Positions 53,017 to 63,476 of a DNA stretch of 64,000 nt are shown here, piece by piece (position 1 is the first letter of the stretch; the number at the start of each line of letters is the position of its first letter). The notes beneath the pieces were generated by a model, which ran no database searches, had not been told where the DNA came from, and saw only the letters and a program-made list of their open reading frames with translations. The stretch is from Aureimonas sp. OT7 (lineage in GTDB: Bacteria; Pseudomonadota; Alphaproteobacteria; Rhizobiales; Rhizobiaceae). The DNA is taken from NCBI RefSeq assembly GCF_014844055.1, contig NZ_CP062167.1, forward strand, positions 1,689,501 to 1,753,500, written 5' to 3'. The translations under genes and the position numbers were made by a program.

Positions 53017-54777
53017 ATGTACAAGGCACCCGTTTCGGAAATCGGCTTTACCCTCAGGCAGGTCATCGGCCTGGACGATGCGATGGGGCGGGGCAAACTG
53101 GGCGATCTCACGCCCGACCTCCTCGACGCCATCCTGGAAGAGGCCGGGCGTTACGCCGGCGATGCCGTTGCTCCTCTTTACGAAAGCGGCGACAGGATCG
53201 GCGCGCATTTCGACAAGGGTGTCGTCACCATGCCGCCCGGATGGGGCAAGCTCTATACCGATTGGTGCGCGGCCGGCTGGAACGCCCTGACCGGCCCGGT
53301 GGAAGCCGGCGGGCAGGGGCTGCCCACGGCGCTGTCGGCGGCGGTGACGGAAATGTGGAACGGTGCGTCCATGGCCTTCGGCATCGGCCCGACGCTGACC
53401 ATCGCCGCCGTCGAGGCGCTGCACAAGCATGGCAGCGAGGCGCTGAAGGCGATCTACCTGGAAAAGCTGACCTCCGGCGAATGGACCGGGACGATGCAGT
53501 TGACGGAGCCGCAGTCCGGCTCCGACCTTTCGGGCCTGCGGACCCGCGCCGAGCGGCGCGACGACGGCACCTACCGCCTGTTCGGCCAGAAGATATTCAT
53601 TACCTTCGGCGAGCACGACATGACCGACAATATCGTCCACATCATCCTCGCGCGGCTGTCGGATGCGCCGGCGGGGGTGAAGGGCATTTCGATGTTCCTG
53701 GTGCCGAAGTTCATTCCCGATGCGGATGGCCGGCCCGGCCTGCGCAACGACGCCTTCTGCGTCGGCATGGAGCACAAGCTTGGCATCCATGCCTCGCCCA
53801 CCTGCACCATGGTCTACGGTGACAATGCCGGCGAAACCGGCGAGGCCGGCGCGGTCGCCTGGCTCGTCGGCGAGGAAAACAAGGGCCTTGCCTGCATGTT
53901 CACCATGATGAACTCGGCGCGGCTCTATGTCGGCGTGCAGGGACTTGGCGTCGCGGAGGCGGCGACGCAGAAGGCGCTGGCCTATGCAAAGGACCGCCGG
54001 CAGGGGCGCGCCCGCGATGGCGGCGAGGGCATGGTGCCCATCATCCAGCATCCGGACGTCCGCCGCATGCTGATGACGATGAAGGCCCTGACGGCGGCGG
54101 CCCGCGCCATCTGCTATTCCTGCGCCTTCGCGATCGACATGTCGCACGCCGAGGACGGCGCGGAAGCCGCGCGCTGGGCCGACCGCGCCAGCGTGTTGAC
54201 GCCGATGGCCAAGAGCTTCGCCACCGATATCGGCGTCGAGGTGGCGTCGATGGGAATCCAGGTCCATGGCGGCATGGGCTTCATCGAGGAAACGGGTGCG
54301 GCGCGGCTGCTGCGCGATGCCCGGATCGCCCCGATCTACGAAGGCACCAACGGTATCCAGGCGATGGATCTCGTCATGCGCAAGCTGCCGCTCGGCGGCG
54401 GTGCGGCCCTCGACGCACTGTTGGCCGAGATCGAGGCGGATATCGACGCCGTCGAGACCGCCAATCGCCCGGGCATCGCGCAGATGGCCGAGGGGCTGCG
54501 CGAGGCGCTGGACGATCTGCGCGACGCTACCTTTTTCCTGCGGCAGGCCGGCGTGGACGATGCGCTTGCGGGAGCGACGGCGTATCAGCGCCTGTTCTCG
54601 CTCGTGCTCGGCGGAGCGCTGATGGCACGCGCCGCGCTGCGCGCCGACGAGGGCACCGGCCACGGCGCGCTGGCGCGCTTCATGGTCGCGGACATCCTGC
54701 CGGAAACGCGCGGGCTGAATCGCAAGGTCAAGGCAACGGGCCGTGCGCTCGAATCCATCGAAGCGGCACTGGCCTGA
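53017..54777 (+). CDS. acyl-CoA dehydrogenase, DmdC-like
   Basis: FAD enzyme of 586 residues, longer than classical acyl-CoA dehydrogenases (about 380), as in the DmdC (3-methylmercaptopropionyl-CoA dehydrogenase) and related long group. It has MQLTEPQSGSDLSGLRTRA, GISMFLVPKF, NSARLYVGVQGLGVAEAA, and the catalytic Glu segment ARIAPIYEGTNGIQAMDL at about 440-457. The substrate need not be a sulfur compound, since the group also handles other short acyl-CoAs. GGGGAGG precedes the ATG. Twelve bases precede the enoyl-CoA hydratase gene. Confidence 0.92.
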   Translation: MYKAPVSEIGFTLRQVIGLDDAMGRGKLGDLTPDLLDAILEEAGRYAGDAVAPLYESGDRIGAHFDKGVVTMPPGWGKLYTDWCAAGWNALTGPVEAGGQGLPTALSAAVTEMWNGASMAFGIGPTLTIAAVEALHKHGSEALKAIYLEKLTSGEWTGTMQLTEPQSGSDLSGLRTRAERRDDGTYRLFGQKIFITFGEHDMTDNIVHIILARLSDAPAGVKGISMFLVPKFIPDADGRPGLRNDAFCVGMEHKLGIHASPTCTMVYGDNAGETGEAGAVAWLVGEENKGLACMFTMMNSARLYVGVQGLGVAEAATQKALAYAKDRRQGRARDGGEGMVPIIQHPDVRRMLMTMKALTAAARAICYSCAFAIDMSHAEDGAEAARWADRASVLTPMAKSFATDIGVEVASMGIQVHGGMGFIEETGAARLLRDARIAPIYEGTNGIQAMDLVMRKLPLGGGAALDALLAEIEADIDAVETANRPGIAQMAEGLREALDDLRDATFFLRQAGVDDALAGATAYQRLFSLVLGGALMARAALRADEGTGHGALARFMVADILPETRGLNRKVKATGRALESIEAALA

Positions 54778-54789
54778 GGGGCGAACCGA

Positions 54790-55548
54790 ATGAGCGAGCT
54801 GGTCATCATTGAGTTGGCGGATGGCGTCATGACGCTGACGCTGAACCGACCCGACAAGAAGAACGCGCTCAACCAGCCGATGTATGCCGCATTGGCCGAC
54901 GCGCTGGATCGCGCAGGGGCGGATGACGCCGTACGCGTGGTCGTGGTGCAGGGAGCGGAAGGCGCATTCTGCGCCGGCAACGACATCGGCGATTTCATGC
55001 GCTTTGCCAATGAGGGCGTGGGCCTGGAAGAGACATGGCGCTTCCTGGAAGCGCTCGGGCGGCTCGAAAAGCCATTGATCGCGGCTGTCGACGGGCTGGC
55101 GATCGGCATCGGCACGACGCTGATGTTCCATTGCGACATGGCCTTCGCGACCGCGCGTTCGCTGTTCCGCACGCCGTTTCTGGATCTCGGCGTCGTGCCG
55201 GAAGCCGCATCCAGCCTTCTGGCGCCGCGCGTGATGGGCCCGCAGAAAGCCTTTTCGCTGCTTGTCATGGGCGATCCGTTGGATGGCCGTCAGGCTGCGG
55301 ATGCAGGGCTTGTCACCCTTGTCGAGGATGGCCTGCCGGTCGCGGACGCGGCGCGTCAGGCGGCACGGCGACTGGCCCGCAAGCCGCAGGGTGCGCTGGA
55401 CGTCGCGCGCCGTCTGATGCGCGGCGACCGGGAAGAGGTGCGCCAGCGTATCCGCGAGGAGGTGGCGGCCTTCGACGAAAGGCTCCGCTCTCCGGAAGCG
55501 CGGGCGGCCTTCGACGCCTTCATGGCGCGTTCTTCTTCCGCCGCATGA
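54790..55548 (+). CDS. enoyl-CoA hydratase/isomerase family protein
   Basis: Crotonase-fold enzyme of 252 residues, MSELVIIELADGVMTLTLNRPDKKNALN at the start. CAGNDIGDF and GLAIGIGTTLMFHCDMAFAT form the oxyanion hole; FRTPFLDLGVVPEAASSLLAPRVMG covers the catalytic Glu region. It resembles a short-chain enoyl-CoA hydratase (PaaG/MenB-like variants cannot be excluded). Co-transcribed with the acyl-CoA dehydrogenase. Its last 29 bases overlap the convergent dedA gene. Confidence 0.9.
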   Translation: MSELVIIELADGVMTLTLNRPDKKNALNQPMYAALADALDRAGADDAVRVVVVQGAEGAFCAGNDIGDFMRFANEGVGLEETWRFLEALGRLEKPLIAAVDGLAIGIGTTLMFHCDMAFATARSLFRTPFLDLGVVPEAASSLLAPRVMGPQKAFSLLVMGDPLDGRQAADAGLVTLVEDGLPVADAARQAARRLARKPQGALDVARRLMRGDREEVRQRIREEVAAFDERLRSPEARAAFDAFMARSSSAA

Positions 55549-56116
55549 CGTACAGGCCGTAGGCAACGGCGGCGACGCCCAGCCCGATGCCCACGACATA
55601 GAAGGCCTGACGGCCATAGTGCAGATAGTGCTCCAGCTCCGTGCCGAAGGCATAGGCCGCGAAAGCCCAGAGGCCGGTCCAGAGGGCCGCGCCGGCGGCG
55701 TTCGCTACGATGAAATGCAGCCAATGCATGCCGGTGATGCCGGCGACGAGCCCGTTGAGCTGTCGAAGAACCACGAAGAACCGCGCGAACAGAACGACAA
55801 GCGCGCCATGCTTCAGGAATTGTCGCTCCACGGCGGCAAAGCGCGGTTCTGTCAGACCTACCTTGGAGCCATAGCGTACGATAACCGGTCGGCCGACCGT
55901 GCGGCCGATAACGTAACCCAGATTGTCGCCCAGCACGCCGCCGGCCCAGGCAGCCAGGAACACCGTCCAGATATCCAGCTCGCCGCGCCCGGCCAGAAGG
56001 CCGGAAGCGATCAGCAGGCTTTCGCCGGGCAGCGGCAGGCCGGTGGATTCCAGAAAGATGATGACGAAGATGGCGATGGCGCCATAGGCATGGAGAAAGC
56101 CCAGTACCTGATCCAT
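55520..56116 (-). CDS. DedA family membrane protein
   Basis: Integral membrane protein of 198 residues in the DedA/SNARE-associated family, thought to scramble polyprenyl phosphate or other lipids. It has an N-terminal re-entrant region LESTGLPLPGESLLIASGLLA, the conserved GDNLGYVIGR, and ARFFVVLRQLNGLVAGITGM with the key Arg residues. About four to five helices. It ends convergently with the enoyl-CoA hydratase, overlapping by 29 bases, and is encoded 15 bases from the rlmD-like gene in the same direction. Confidence 0.9.
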   Translation of the reverse strand: MDQVLGFLHAYGAIAIFVIIFLESTGLPLPGESLLIASGLLAGRGELDIWTVFLAAWAGGVLGDNLGYVIGRTVGRPVIVRYGSKVGLTEPRFAAVERQFLKHGALVVLFARFFVVLRQLNGLVAGITGMHWLHFIVANAAGAALWTGLWAFAAYAFGTELEHYLHYGRQAFYVVGIGLGVAAVAYGLYVMRRKKNAP

Positions 56117-56131
56117 CGGCGAACCCTTCGC

Positions 56132-57361
56132 TCAGACGCGCTCGAAAAGCGCCACCGCCTCGACGTGATGCGACCAGAGAAACTGGTCTATGGGCGTCAC
56201 CTCGGTCAGGCGGTAGCCGCCATCGACGAGGATGCGGGCATCGCGCGCCAGCGTCAAAGGATTGCATGAAACGGCAACCACGCGCCGCACCGACGAGTCC
56301 GCCAGTTGACGGGCCTGTGCCTCGGCGCCGGCCCTTGGCGGATCGAACAGCACGCCATCGAAGCGTTTCAGCTCCCTGGTGGTTACGGGCCTGCGGAAGA
56401 GGTCGCGGCGTTCGCTTGTCAATGGCTTGAGGCCGGAAGCGGCGCGCTGCGCTCGGTCCAGCGCCGCCAGCGATGCAGCGTCGTTCTCGACCGCGTGGGT
56501 CGCCTGGTGCCGTGCGAGGCGGAATGCAAACGTACCGACGCCGCAGAAGAGGTCGGCGACCTGTCGGCAATCGTGAAGATGCGCCAGCGCCAGCCGCGCC
56601 ATCTCGGCCTCGGCCCCGGCCACCGCCTGCAGGAACGCGCCGGCGGGAAGAAGCACCGGAACATCGCCCGCCAGCACCACCGGCGGGCGCGGCTCGATCA
56701 CGATCTCTCCATTGACGCTGAGCCGTGCGAATTCCGATGACAGGGCAATCTGCATGGCGCGGGCGCGCAAGGGTTCGCTGAGCGTCTGTCCGGTTTCGAC
56801 GGCGACATCCAGCCCGGTGCCGGCCAGGGTTACCGTCAGCCGGGTTTCTCCCTTCCGCGCGACCAGCCCTTCCGCCAGCCGGCGCAGCGCCGGCAGGGCC
56901 GAAACGATCTCGGGTTTCAGGACCAGACAGGTATCGATGGGCGCGATCCGGTCGCTCATGGCTTCGTGGAAACCGAACAGGATACGGGTGCCGGCGCGCG
57001 TGGCCGAAAAGACGGCGCGGCGGCGGGTGCCCGGTGCGGTCGGGACCATCGATCGTACGGGCGCTTCCAACCCGGCGCGTCGCAACGCTTCCACCACCAG
57101 ATCGCGCTTGAACCCGGCATACAGCGCGGGGCTGGCATGCTGCATGTCGCAGCCACCGCAACGCGTGTAGTGCGGGCAGGGGGCAACCTGCCGCTCGGGC
57201 GAAGGCTCCAATATGGCCGTGGCGCGGGCGCGCTGGCCGTGCCGTTCGGCCTCGATGCTTTCTCCCGGCAGGGTGAAGGGAACGTAGGCCGGACCACCGG
57301 GGCCAATCCCGATGCCGTCGGCTTTGACGCCCAGTCGCTCTATGCGGATCGTTTCACTCAC
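56132..57361 (-). CDS. RlmD-like 23S rRNA (uracil-C5)-methyltransferase
   Basis: RNA methyltransferase of 409 residues. The N-terminal TRAM domain (about 1-50) is followed by a four-Cys iron-sulfur site including CPHYTRCGGCDMQH. The SAM domain has LADFFCGVGTFAF-like VADLFCGVGTFAFRLA, and the catalytic Cys lies in VAVSCNPLTLARD, C-terminal. These define the TrmA/RlmCD group; which uracil is methylated cannot be told. The start is GTG at 57359-57361, overlapping the tlyA stop as GTGA. Third gene of the dxs-tlyA-rlmD chain. Confidence 0.9.
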   Translation of the reverse strand: MSETIRIERLGVKADGIGIGPGGPAYVPFTLPGESIEAERHGQRARATAILEPSPERQVAPCPHYTRCGGCDMQHASPALYAGFKRDLVVEALRRAGLEAPVRSMVPTAPGTRRRAVFSATRAGTRILFGFHEAMSDRIAPIDTCLVLKPEIVSALPALRRLAEGLVARKGETRLTVTLAGTGLDVAVETGQTLSEPLRARAMQIALSSEFARLSVNGEIVIEPRPPVVLAGDVPVLLPAGAFLQAVAGAEAEMARLALAHLHDCRQVADLFCGVGTFAFRLARHQATHAVENDAASLAALDRAQRAASGLKPLTSERRDLFRRPVTTRELKRFDGVLFDPPRAGAEAQARQLADSSVRRVVAVSCNPLTLARDARILVDGGYRLTEVTPIDQFLWSHHVEAVALFERV

Positions 57362-58101
57362 GCCCTGCGTCCCACCAGAAGATATTCCCTGTTGCCGTCG
57401 CCGCCCGCTATCGGAGACGCCGTCGTCCCCACCGGGCGCCAGCCATCCTGCGCCCCGAGCCAGCCGGACATGTCCCGTGCGATGGCTTCGCCTTGCGAGC
57501 GATCCTTCAAAAGGCCGCCCTTGCCGATGGCATCGCGGCCGGCCTCGAATTGCGGCTTTACCAGAAAAATGCCCAGCGCGCCCGGTTCAGCCAGCGATAA
57601 TGCCGGCGGCAGGGCCAGCTTCAACGATATGAAGCTGACATCCGATACAATGAGGTCCACGGGGTGGCCGCCCAGATCCGGCCGGGTCAGTGCCCGCGCG
57701 TTGAGCCCGTCGATCCGGGTAACGCGCGGATCGGCCGCGATACTGGGGTGCATCTGGCCGTGGCCGACATCGATGGCCACGACGTGGCGCGCGCCGGACA
57801 GCAGGGCGACCTGGGTGAAGCCGCCCGTGGATGCGCCGATATCCAGCGCCACGCGGCCGGCGATATCGAGGCTGAAATGGTCCAGCGCCGCCACCAGCTT
57901 GAGTGCGGCGCGGGACACGTAGGCCGAAGCGGGATCGTCCATGTCCACGCTCACGGTATCGGACACGAGTTGTCCGGGCTTGGAGGCCGCCACGCCATCG
58001 ACGCGGACGTGACCGCGCAGGATCGCATCCCTTGCGCGCACCCGCGTCTCGCTCAAACCCCGATCCACCAAAAACTGGTCGAGCCGCGTGCGTTCGCTCA
58101 C
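57358..58101 (-). CDS. tlyA: TlyA family rRNA 2'-O-methyltransferase
   Basis: Methyltransferase of 247 residues. An S4 RNA-binding domain (1-60, [21 protein letters not shown]) is followed by an FtsJ-like SAM domain with [17 protein letters not shown] (about 85-101), and the K-D-K-E elements LVKPQFE and SDVSFISL. TlyA proteins 2'-O-methylate cytidines of 16S and 23S rRNA, and some act as haemolysin-like proteins in name only. Start GTG 58099-58101 overlaps the dxs stop (GTGA). Confidence 0.92.
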   Translation of the reverse strand: MSERTRLDQFLVDRGLSETRVRARDAILRGHVRVDGVAASKPGQLVSDTVSVDMDDPASAYVSRAALKLVAALDHFSLDIAGRVALDIGASTGGFTQVALLSGARHVVAIDVGHGQMHPSIAADPRVTRIDGLNARALTRPDLGGHPVDLIVSDVSFISLKLALPPALSLAEPGALGIFLVKPQFEAGRDAIGKGGLLKDRSQGEAIARDMSGWLGAQDGWRPVGTTASPIAGGDGNREYLLVGRRA

Positions 58102-60014
58102 GCCTGCAATACGCGGTGGGACGTATCTCCGAGAGTGCGGAAAACGGCATCCACGATGCCCGCTTTATCCAGGCCGGCACGCTGGATCATCTTTTCCGGC
58201 GCGGCATGGTCGACGAAGCTGTCCGGCATGGTCAGCGGACGTACCTTCAACCCGTGTTCCAGGAGGCCGTTGCGCGCCATATGCTCCAGCACTTGCGCGG
58301 CGAAGCCACCGCCCGCGCCTTCTTCCAGCAGGATCAGCACTTCGTGGTTCTGCGCAAGGCGCCGGATGAGATCGGTATCCAGCGGCTTGGCGAAGCGCGC
58401 ATCGGCGACCGTGGTCGACAGGCCGAAGGTCTCCAGTTCTTCGGCTGCCGCAAGAGCATCCGCGAGCCGGGTGCCGAAGGACAGGATGGCGATCTTGGAG
58501 CCTTCCCTGACGATGCGCCCCTTGCCGATTTCCAGGATCTCGCCACGCGCCGGCATATCCACGCCGACGCCGTTGCCTCGCGGATAGCGAAACGAGATCG
58601 GGCCTTCGTCATAGGCCGCGGCCGTGCGCACCATGTGGCGCAGCTCCGCCTCGTCGGCCGCTGCCATCACCACCATTCCCGGCAGCGGCGCAAGGAAACC
58701 GGTATCGAAGGATCCCGCATGCGTCGGCCCGTCGGCACCCACGAAGCCGGCCCGGTCTATGGCGAAGCGCACCGGCAGATGCTGGATCGCAACATCGTGG
58801 ACGATCTGGTCGTAGGCACGCTGCAGGAAGGTGGAATAGATGGCGCAGAACGGCTTGAAGCCCTCGCTGGCAAGGCCCGCCGCAAAGGTGACGGCGTGCT
58901 GCTCGGCGATGCCGACATCGAAGGTGCGCGTGGGGAACGCCTCGCCGAACAGGTCGAGGCCGGTTCCGTTGGGCATGGCGGCGTTTATCGCGACGATCCT
59001 GTCGTCCTCGCGCGCTTCCTGGACGAGGCTTTCGGCGAAGACACGCGTATAGCTTGGGGCATTGGCCTTGGCCTTGGCCTGCTCGCCGGTCACCACGTCG
59101 AACTTGGATACGCCGTGATACTTGTCGGCGGAGGATTCCGCCGGGCCATAGCCCTTGCCCTTCTGCGTCACGACATGGACGAGGATGGGCCCGTCCTGCG
59201 CGTCGCGCACATTCTTCAGAACCGGGAGCAGATGGTCGAGATCGTGCCCGTCGATGGGGCCCACGTAATAGAAGCCGAGCTCTTCGAAGAGCGTGCCGCC
59301 GGTGAAGAAGCCGCGTGTGAACTCTTCGGTGCGGCGGGCGCCCTCGCGGACGAACTCCGGCAGCTTGTCGGTGATCTGCTTGGCGCGATTGCGCAGGGTG
59401 CGGTAGGCCTTGCCGGAAACCAGCCGCGCCAGATAGGCGCTCATCGCGCCCGTGGGCGGGGCGATGGACATGTCGTTGTCGTTCAGGATGACGATCAGCC
59501 GCGCGTCCAGGGCACCGGCATTGTTCATGGCCTCATAAGCCATGCCGGCCGACATCGCGCCGTCGCCGATCACCGCGATGACGTTGTTGCGCCCGCCGGA
59601 AAGGTCGCGCGCCACCGCCATTCCGAGGCCCGCCGAGATCGATGTGGAAGAATGCCCGGCGCCGAACGGGTCGTAGACGCTTTCCGAGCGCTTGGCGAAA
59701 CCCGACAGGCCGTCTTCCTGGCGGATGGTGCGCATTCCCTCGCGCCGGCCGGTGAGGATCTTGTGAGGATAGGCCTGGTGGCCGACATCCCAGATCAGCC
59801 GGTCTTCCGGCGTGTTGAATACGTAGTGGAGGGCGACCGTCAGCTCCACGACGCCGAGGCCGGCGCCGAGATGGCCACCGGTGCGCGACACCGCGTCCAC
59901 GAGATCGCGCCGAACCTCATCGGCAACCTGCGTCAGTGCCGATTCCGGCAGGGCGCGCAGATCGGCCGGAGAGGCGATCTCGTCGAGGAGGGGCGTTCTC
60001 AGCATATCCGACAC
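58098..60014 (-). CDS. dxs: 1-deoxy-D-xylulose-5-phosphate synthase
   Basis: TPP enzyme that joins pyruvate and glyceraldehyde-3-phosphate, the entry step of the MEP isoprenoid pathway. The product has 638 residues. It has [17 protein letters not shown] at about 44-60, [15 protein letters not shown], the TPP-binding [18 protein letters not shown], and [12 protein letters not shown] in the transketolase pyrimidine domain. Start GTG 60012-60014; an ATG three codons in is an alternative. It leads a coupled chain with tlyA and rlmD. IspE of the same pathway lies at 15.6 kb. Confidence 0.97.
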   Translation of the reverse strand: MSDMLRTPLLDEIASPADLRALPESALTQVADEVRRDLVDAVSRTGGHLGAGLGVVELTVALHYVFNTPEDRLIWDVGHQAYPHKILTGRREGMRTIRQEDGLSGFAKRSESVYDPFGAGHSSTSISAGLGMAVARDLSGGRNNVIAVIGDGAMSAGMAYEAMNNAGALDARLIVILNDNDMSIAPPTGAMSAYLARLVSGKAYRTLRNRAKQITDKLPEFVREGARRTEEFTRGFFTGGTLFEELGFYYVGPIDGHDLDHLLPVLKNVRDAQDGPILVHVVTQKGKGYGPAESSADKYHGVSKFDVVTGEQAKAKANAPSYTRVFAESLVQEAREDDRIVAINAAMPNGTGLDLFGEAFPTRTFDVGIAEQHAVTFAAGLASEGFKPFCAIYSTFLQRAYDQIVHDVAIQHLPVRFAIDRAGFVGADGPTHAGSFDTGFLAPLPGMVVMAAADEAELRHMVRTAAAYDEGPISFRYPRGNGVGVDMPARGEILEIGKGRIVREGSKIAILSFGTRLADALAAAEELETFGLSTTVADARFAKPLDTDLIRRLAQNHEVLILLEEGAGGGFAAQVLEHMARNGLLEHGLKVRPLTMPDSFVDHAAPEKMIQRAGLDKAGIVDAVFRTLGDTSHRVLQA

Positions 60015-60190
60015 GGTGCAGCTTCACCTTTCGATAATCGCGCCGCCTTCGGTGGCGGCACGGCCCATCACGGAAGGTGCCCTTTCGTGGAGCCGTTTCA
60101 AGCTTCGCTCTATAAGATGGCTCGTCGCGGGGCGAAAGTTATGACTTCCCGGTAAAGCTTTACACCGCGATGAAATCTTGCGTGTTCGCC

Positions 60191-60451
60191 TCAGGCCGGG
60201 TCCAGCGGCTCGGTGCCGGTGGCCCGGCCGCGCGTCGACTTGATCTTCTCGACCTTGTCCTCCGCGGCCGCCAGCAGCTTGTCGCAATGGGCCTTCAGCT
60301 TTTCGCCGCGCTCATAGGTGCGGATCGCCGCCTCCAGCGGAACGTCGCCGCGCTCGAGATCCGAGACGATACGCTCCAGTGCCGCGAGGGCCTGCTCGAA
60401 GCTGAGCGCGGAGATGTCGTCTTCGGTTTCGGGACGTTGCTGCTCTGGCAT
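60191..60451 (-). CDS. xseB: exodeoxyribonuclease VII small subunit
   Basis: Small subunit (86 residues) of the nuclease that degrades single-stranded DNA into oligonucleotides. [33 protein letters not shown] is the diagnostic two-helix segment. Lies between the histone-deacetylase-family gene (9 bases upstream) and dxs (176 bases downstream), the usual rhizobial order. Confidence 0.95.
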   Translation of the reverse strand: MPEQQRPETEDDISALSFEQALAALERIVSDLERGDVPLEAAIRTYERGEKLKAHCDKLLAAAEDKVEKIKSTRGRATGTEPLDPA

Positions 60452-60460
60452 GATGTCTCC

Positions 60461-61387
60461 TCAGCCGGTCATCAGGCGTTGGACATGGACGGCGACCGAT
60501 TGGGACAGCCCGGTCAGGTCGTAGCCGCCTTCGAGAATGGATACGAGGCGACCGTTACAGAAGCGGTCGGCCAATGTCATCACCTGGCCGGTGGCCCAGT
60601 CGAAATCCGCCTCGCGAAGCTGCATGTCGGCCAGCGGATCACGGGCGTGCATGTCGAAGCCGGCCGACAGGATGATAAGATCCGGCTGGAAGGATTCGAC
60701 CGCCGGTACGACACGCGTCAGGAAGGCTTCGCGGAAGGCGTCGCCGCCATCGCCGGCGCGCAGCGGTGCGTTGACGATATTGCCGGCGCCCGTTTCGCTC
60801 AAGGCGCCGGTGCCGGGATAGAGCGGCATCTGGTGCAGCGAGGCGTAGAGCACCGTCGGGTCGCTCCAGAAGATGTCCTGCGTGCCATTGCCGTGATGGA
60901 CATCCCAGTCGATGATCGCGATATGCGAGAGGCCCAACGCCTCCTGTGCGTGGCGGGCGGCGATGGCCGCCTGGTTGAACAGGCAGAAGCCCATGGCGGT
61001 GGCGCGCTCGGCATGGTGTCCGGGCGGGCGGGCGGCGACGAAGGCGTTGGACACCTGGCCGGACACGACATCGTCGACTGCAAGGCATGCGGCACCCACG
61101 CCGTGCAGGGCCGCGACGAAGCTGCGCGGGCTCACCACCGTATCGCCATCGATCCGCGCCAGCCCTTCGGCCGGCGTCGCCTGTGCGACGCGGCGTACAT
61201 AAGCCTCCGGGTGGCACAGATAGACGTCCTGCAACCGGCCCTCCGGCGCCTCGGCCCGCTGCAGCAACTGGAAGCTTTCCGCTTCGAGGGCCGCCTCGAC
61301 AGCGGCGATCCGCTCCGGACGCTCGGGATGGCCGGGCCCGGTCAGGTGCTCGGCAAAGATGGGATGGTGGTAGAGCCGCGTCCTCAT
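60461..61387 (-). CDS. histone deacetylase family hydrolase
   Basis: Zinc deacetylase-fold enzyme of 308 residues. It has [20 protein letters not shown] (His124, His125), the zinc ligands in [12 protein letters not shown] (Asp162, His164) and a downstream [13 protein letters not shown]sp. Bacterial members act on acetylated polyamines or small amides, and acetoin-utilization-type proteins are related. The ATG at 61385-61387 overlaps the aroC stop (ATGA). Substrate unknown. Confidence 0.92.
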   Translation of the reverse strand: MRTRLYHHPIFAEHLTGPGHPERPERIAAVEAALEAESFQLLQRAEAPEGRLQDVYLCHPEAYVRRVAQATPAEGLARIDGDTVVSPRSFVAALHGVGAACLAVDDVVSGQVSNAFVAARPPGHHAERATAMGFCLFNQAAIAARHAQEALGLSHIAIIDWDVHHGNGTQDIFWSDPTVLYASLHQMPLYPGTGALSETGAGNIVNAPLRAGDGGDAFREAFLTRVVPAVESFQPDLIILSAGFDMHARDPLADMQLREADFDWATGQVMTLADRFCNGRLVSILEGGYDLTGLSQSVAVHVQRLMTG

Positions 61388-62475
61388 CCGCGACCCGTCT
61401 GGCCGCGATGGCGCAGATAATGATCGGCGATCGCACAGGCCATCATTGCTTCGCCGATGGGCACGGCGCGGATGCCGACGCATGGATCGTGCCGGCCCTT
61501 GGTCATCACGTCCACCTCCTGGCCCAAGGCATCGATGGACCGCCGGGGAGTCAGGATGGAGGATGTCGGCTTGACGGCAAAGCGCGCCACAATGGGCTGG
61601 CCGGTGGAGATGCCGCCGAGGATGCCCCCGGCATGGTTGGACAGGAACTCGGCCTCACCGTCGGCGCCCATGCGCATCTCGTCGGCGTTTTCCTCGCCGG
61701 TCAGGCGGGCGGCGTTGAAGCCTTCGCCGATCTCTACGCCCTTCACGGCGTTGATCGACATCAAATTGGCTGCGATATCCTGGTCGAGCTTGCCATAAAG
61801 CGGCGCGCCGAGGCCGACGGGAACCCCCTCGGCCACCACTTCGACCACCGCCCCGATGGATGAGCCGGCCTTGCGGATCTTGTCGAGATCCTCGGCCCAC
61901 AGTGCCGCGGTGCCGGCATCCGGGCAGAAAAAGGGGTTCGACCGGACATCGTCCCAGTTCCAGCTCTGGCGGTTCACGGCGCGGTCGCCGATCTGCACCA
62001 GCGCGCCGCGTATCCGCACCCCGGGCACCACCAGACGGGCTATGGCGCCGGCGGCCACGCGCGTCGCCGTCTCCCGCGCGGATGAGCGTCCACCGCCGCG
62101 GAAGTCGCGGACCCCGTATTTCCGGTCGTAGGCAAAGTCGGCATGGCCGGGGCGATAGCGCTGGGCGATGTCCGAATAATCCTTCGAACGCTGGTCCACG
62201 TTGCGGATTTCCATGGCGATGGGCGTGCCGGTGGTGACGAGCGTTCCGTCCGCCTGTTCGATGACGCCGGACAGGATCTCGACCGTGTCCGGCTCCTGGC
62301 GCTGGGTGGTGTAGCGCGATTGTCCGGGACGCCGCCTGTCCAATTCGGCCTGGATATCTGCGCGCGTGAAGGTTAGCCCGGGCGGCGTGCCGTCGACGAT
62401 GCAGCCGATGGCCACGCCATGGCTTTCACCGAAAGTGGTGACGCGGAAGAGGTGGCCAAAACTGTTATGCGACAT
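61384..62475 (-). CDS. aroC: chorismate synthase
   Basis: Converts EPSP to chorismate using reduced FMN, the last step of the shikimate pathway. The product has 363 residues. Starts [20 protein letters not shown]; has signature 1 [44 protein letters not shown], and [13 protein letters not shown] near the end. The ATG at 62473-62475 is chosen on this N-terminus. Its stop overlaps the HDAC-family start. Divergent from the DUF1344 gene. Confidence 0.96.
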   Translation of the reverse strand: MSHNSFGHLFRVTTFGESHGVAIGCIVDGTPPGLTFTRADIQAELDRRRPGQSRYTTQRQEPDTVEILSGVIEQADGTLVTTGTPIAMEIRNVDQRSKDYSDIAQRYRPGHADFAYDRKYGVRDFRGGGRSSARETATRVAAGAIARLVVPGVRIRGALVQIGDRAVNRQSWNWDDVRSNPFFCPDAGTAALWAEDLDKIRKAGSSIGAVVEVVAEGVPVGLGAPLYGKLDQDIAANLMSINAVKGVEIGEGFNAARLTGEENADEMRMGADGEAEFLSNHAGGILGGISTGQPIVARFAVKPTSSILTPRRSIDALGQEVDVMTKGRHDPCVGIRAVPIGEAMMACAIADHYLRHRGQTGRG

Positions 62476-62638
62476 AACTCTCCCCGGCATCCGGAATTGC
62501 TGCGGAAAGCTCTAGGCCACGCCCGGCAGCAGGGTCAAATTTTAATCTTTGCCGCATTAGGACGGGCGCGAAAAAAACACAAAGGCGGTTGAGTTTTCCT
62601 GACGCCGACATTTCGTTCCCAGCGATCGTAGCAAGTTC

Positions 62639-62857
62639 ATGGACCGCAGAGCCATCGCCCTATTCGCCAGCACCGTCCTGGTCATCTCCGCCACGATACC
62701 GCCCCGCGCGCGGGAGGCGGAGGGCATCGTCGCCTCCATCGACCGCATGGGCGCGATGCTGACGCTGGACGACGGCACCCGCTACGTCCTGCCGGACACG
62801 CACGACTATGCGCCGCTTCAGCCGGGCATGCAGGTGCATCTTCTCTATCTGGCCTGA
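62639..62857 (+). CDS. DUF1344 family secreted protein
   Basis: A 72-residue protein with an N-terminal signal (1-19, about RRAIALFASTVLVISATIPP) and a small beta domain AREAEGIVASIDRMGAMLTLDDGTRYVLPDT, the DUF1344 pattern found in rhizobia as a small periplasmic protein. No known function. Convergent with the histidine phosphatase, 10 bases apart. The 163-base gap to aroC holds no further gene. Confidence 0.75.
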   Translation: MDRRAIALFASTVLVISATIPPRAREAEGIVASIDRMGAMLTLDDGTRYVLPDTHDYAPLQPGMQVHLLYLA

Positions 62858-62867
62858 GGGCCGGCGG

Positions 62868-63467
62868 TCATACCCAGTCGATCCGGCCGTTTTCGGCCTT
62901 CAGCACCCTGTCCTGCAGGATCAGCGCGTAGGCCGCGTCCTGCGGTGGCACGCCGCCATACATTTCGAGGAAGACGCGCGTGATGCCGCCATGCGCGACG
63001 ACGATGCTGCGTCCGGCCAGGCCCTCGAAGAAGGGCCGAGCCCTTTCGGCCAGCATCTGGTAGGATTCCGCCGTCGGCCCATGCGGCCTGAAGGCCCACT
63101 TGTCGGCATCGCGGCGGGCGATTTCCTGCGGCTCGTCGCGGCCGATCTCCTCCAGCGTCCGGTTTTGCCAGTCGCCGAAATCAAGCTCCAGCAGCCGCTC
63201 GTCCGTCGCGAAATCGTCGGGCTCGAGCCCGCATTCGCGGCGGATGATGCGCATCGTTTCCCGCGTGCGGGAAAGGGGACTGGCCACGAAGTGGAAGTCG
63301 TTCACCGCGCTGCCCAGCGCCAGGCGCAGATACCGCCCGTTGCGCTTGGCCTGCACCCGGCCGAGCGCGTTCAACGGCGTATCGACCTGGCCCTGTATGC
63401 GGCCCTCCGCATTCCAGTCGGTCTGGCCGTGGCGGCATAGATAGATCAGCGGAAGCGCATGCGACAC
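62868..63467 (-). CDS. histidine phosphatase family protein
   Basis: Phosphoglycerate-mutase-like phosphatase, 199 residues. LIYLCRHGQTDWNAEGRIQGQ has the RHG catalytic His (about 13), SPLSRTRETM the second Arg, ELDFGDWQ the Glu region and VVAHGGITRV the second His. GpmB/CobC-like, substrate unknown. Start GTG at 63465-63467, 9 bases after the fabI stop, so probably in the same operon as fabI. Confidence 0.88.
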   Translation of the reverse strand: MSHALPLIYLCRHGQTDWNAEGRIQGQVDTPLNALGRVQAKRNGRYLRLALGSAVNDFHFVASPLSRTRETMRIIRRECGLEPDDFATDERLLELDFGDWQNRTLEEIGRDEPQEIARRDADKWAFRPHGPTAESYQMLAERARPFFEGLAGRSIVVAHGGITRVFLEMYGGVPPQDAAYALILQDRVLKAENGRIDWV

Positions 63468-63476
63468 GGATTTCGC

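Noticed and set aside
52903..55653. Antisense open frame of over 900 codons opposite the acyl-CoA dehydrogenase and hydratase genes
   Set aside because: Composition is that of a shadow frame (His/Arg-rich); the plus strand has complete enzyme motifs.
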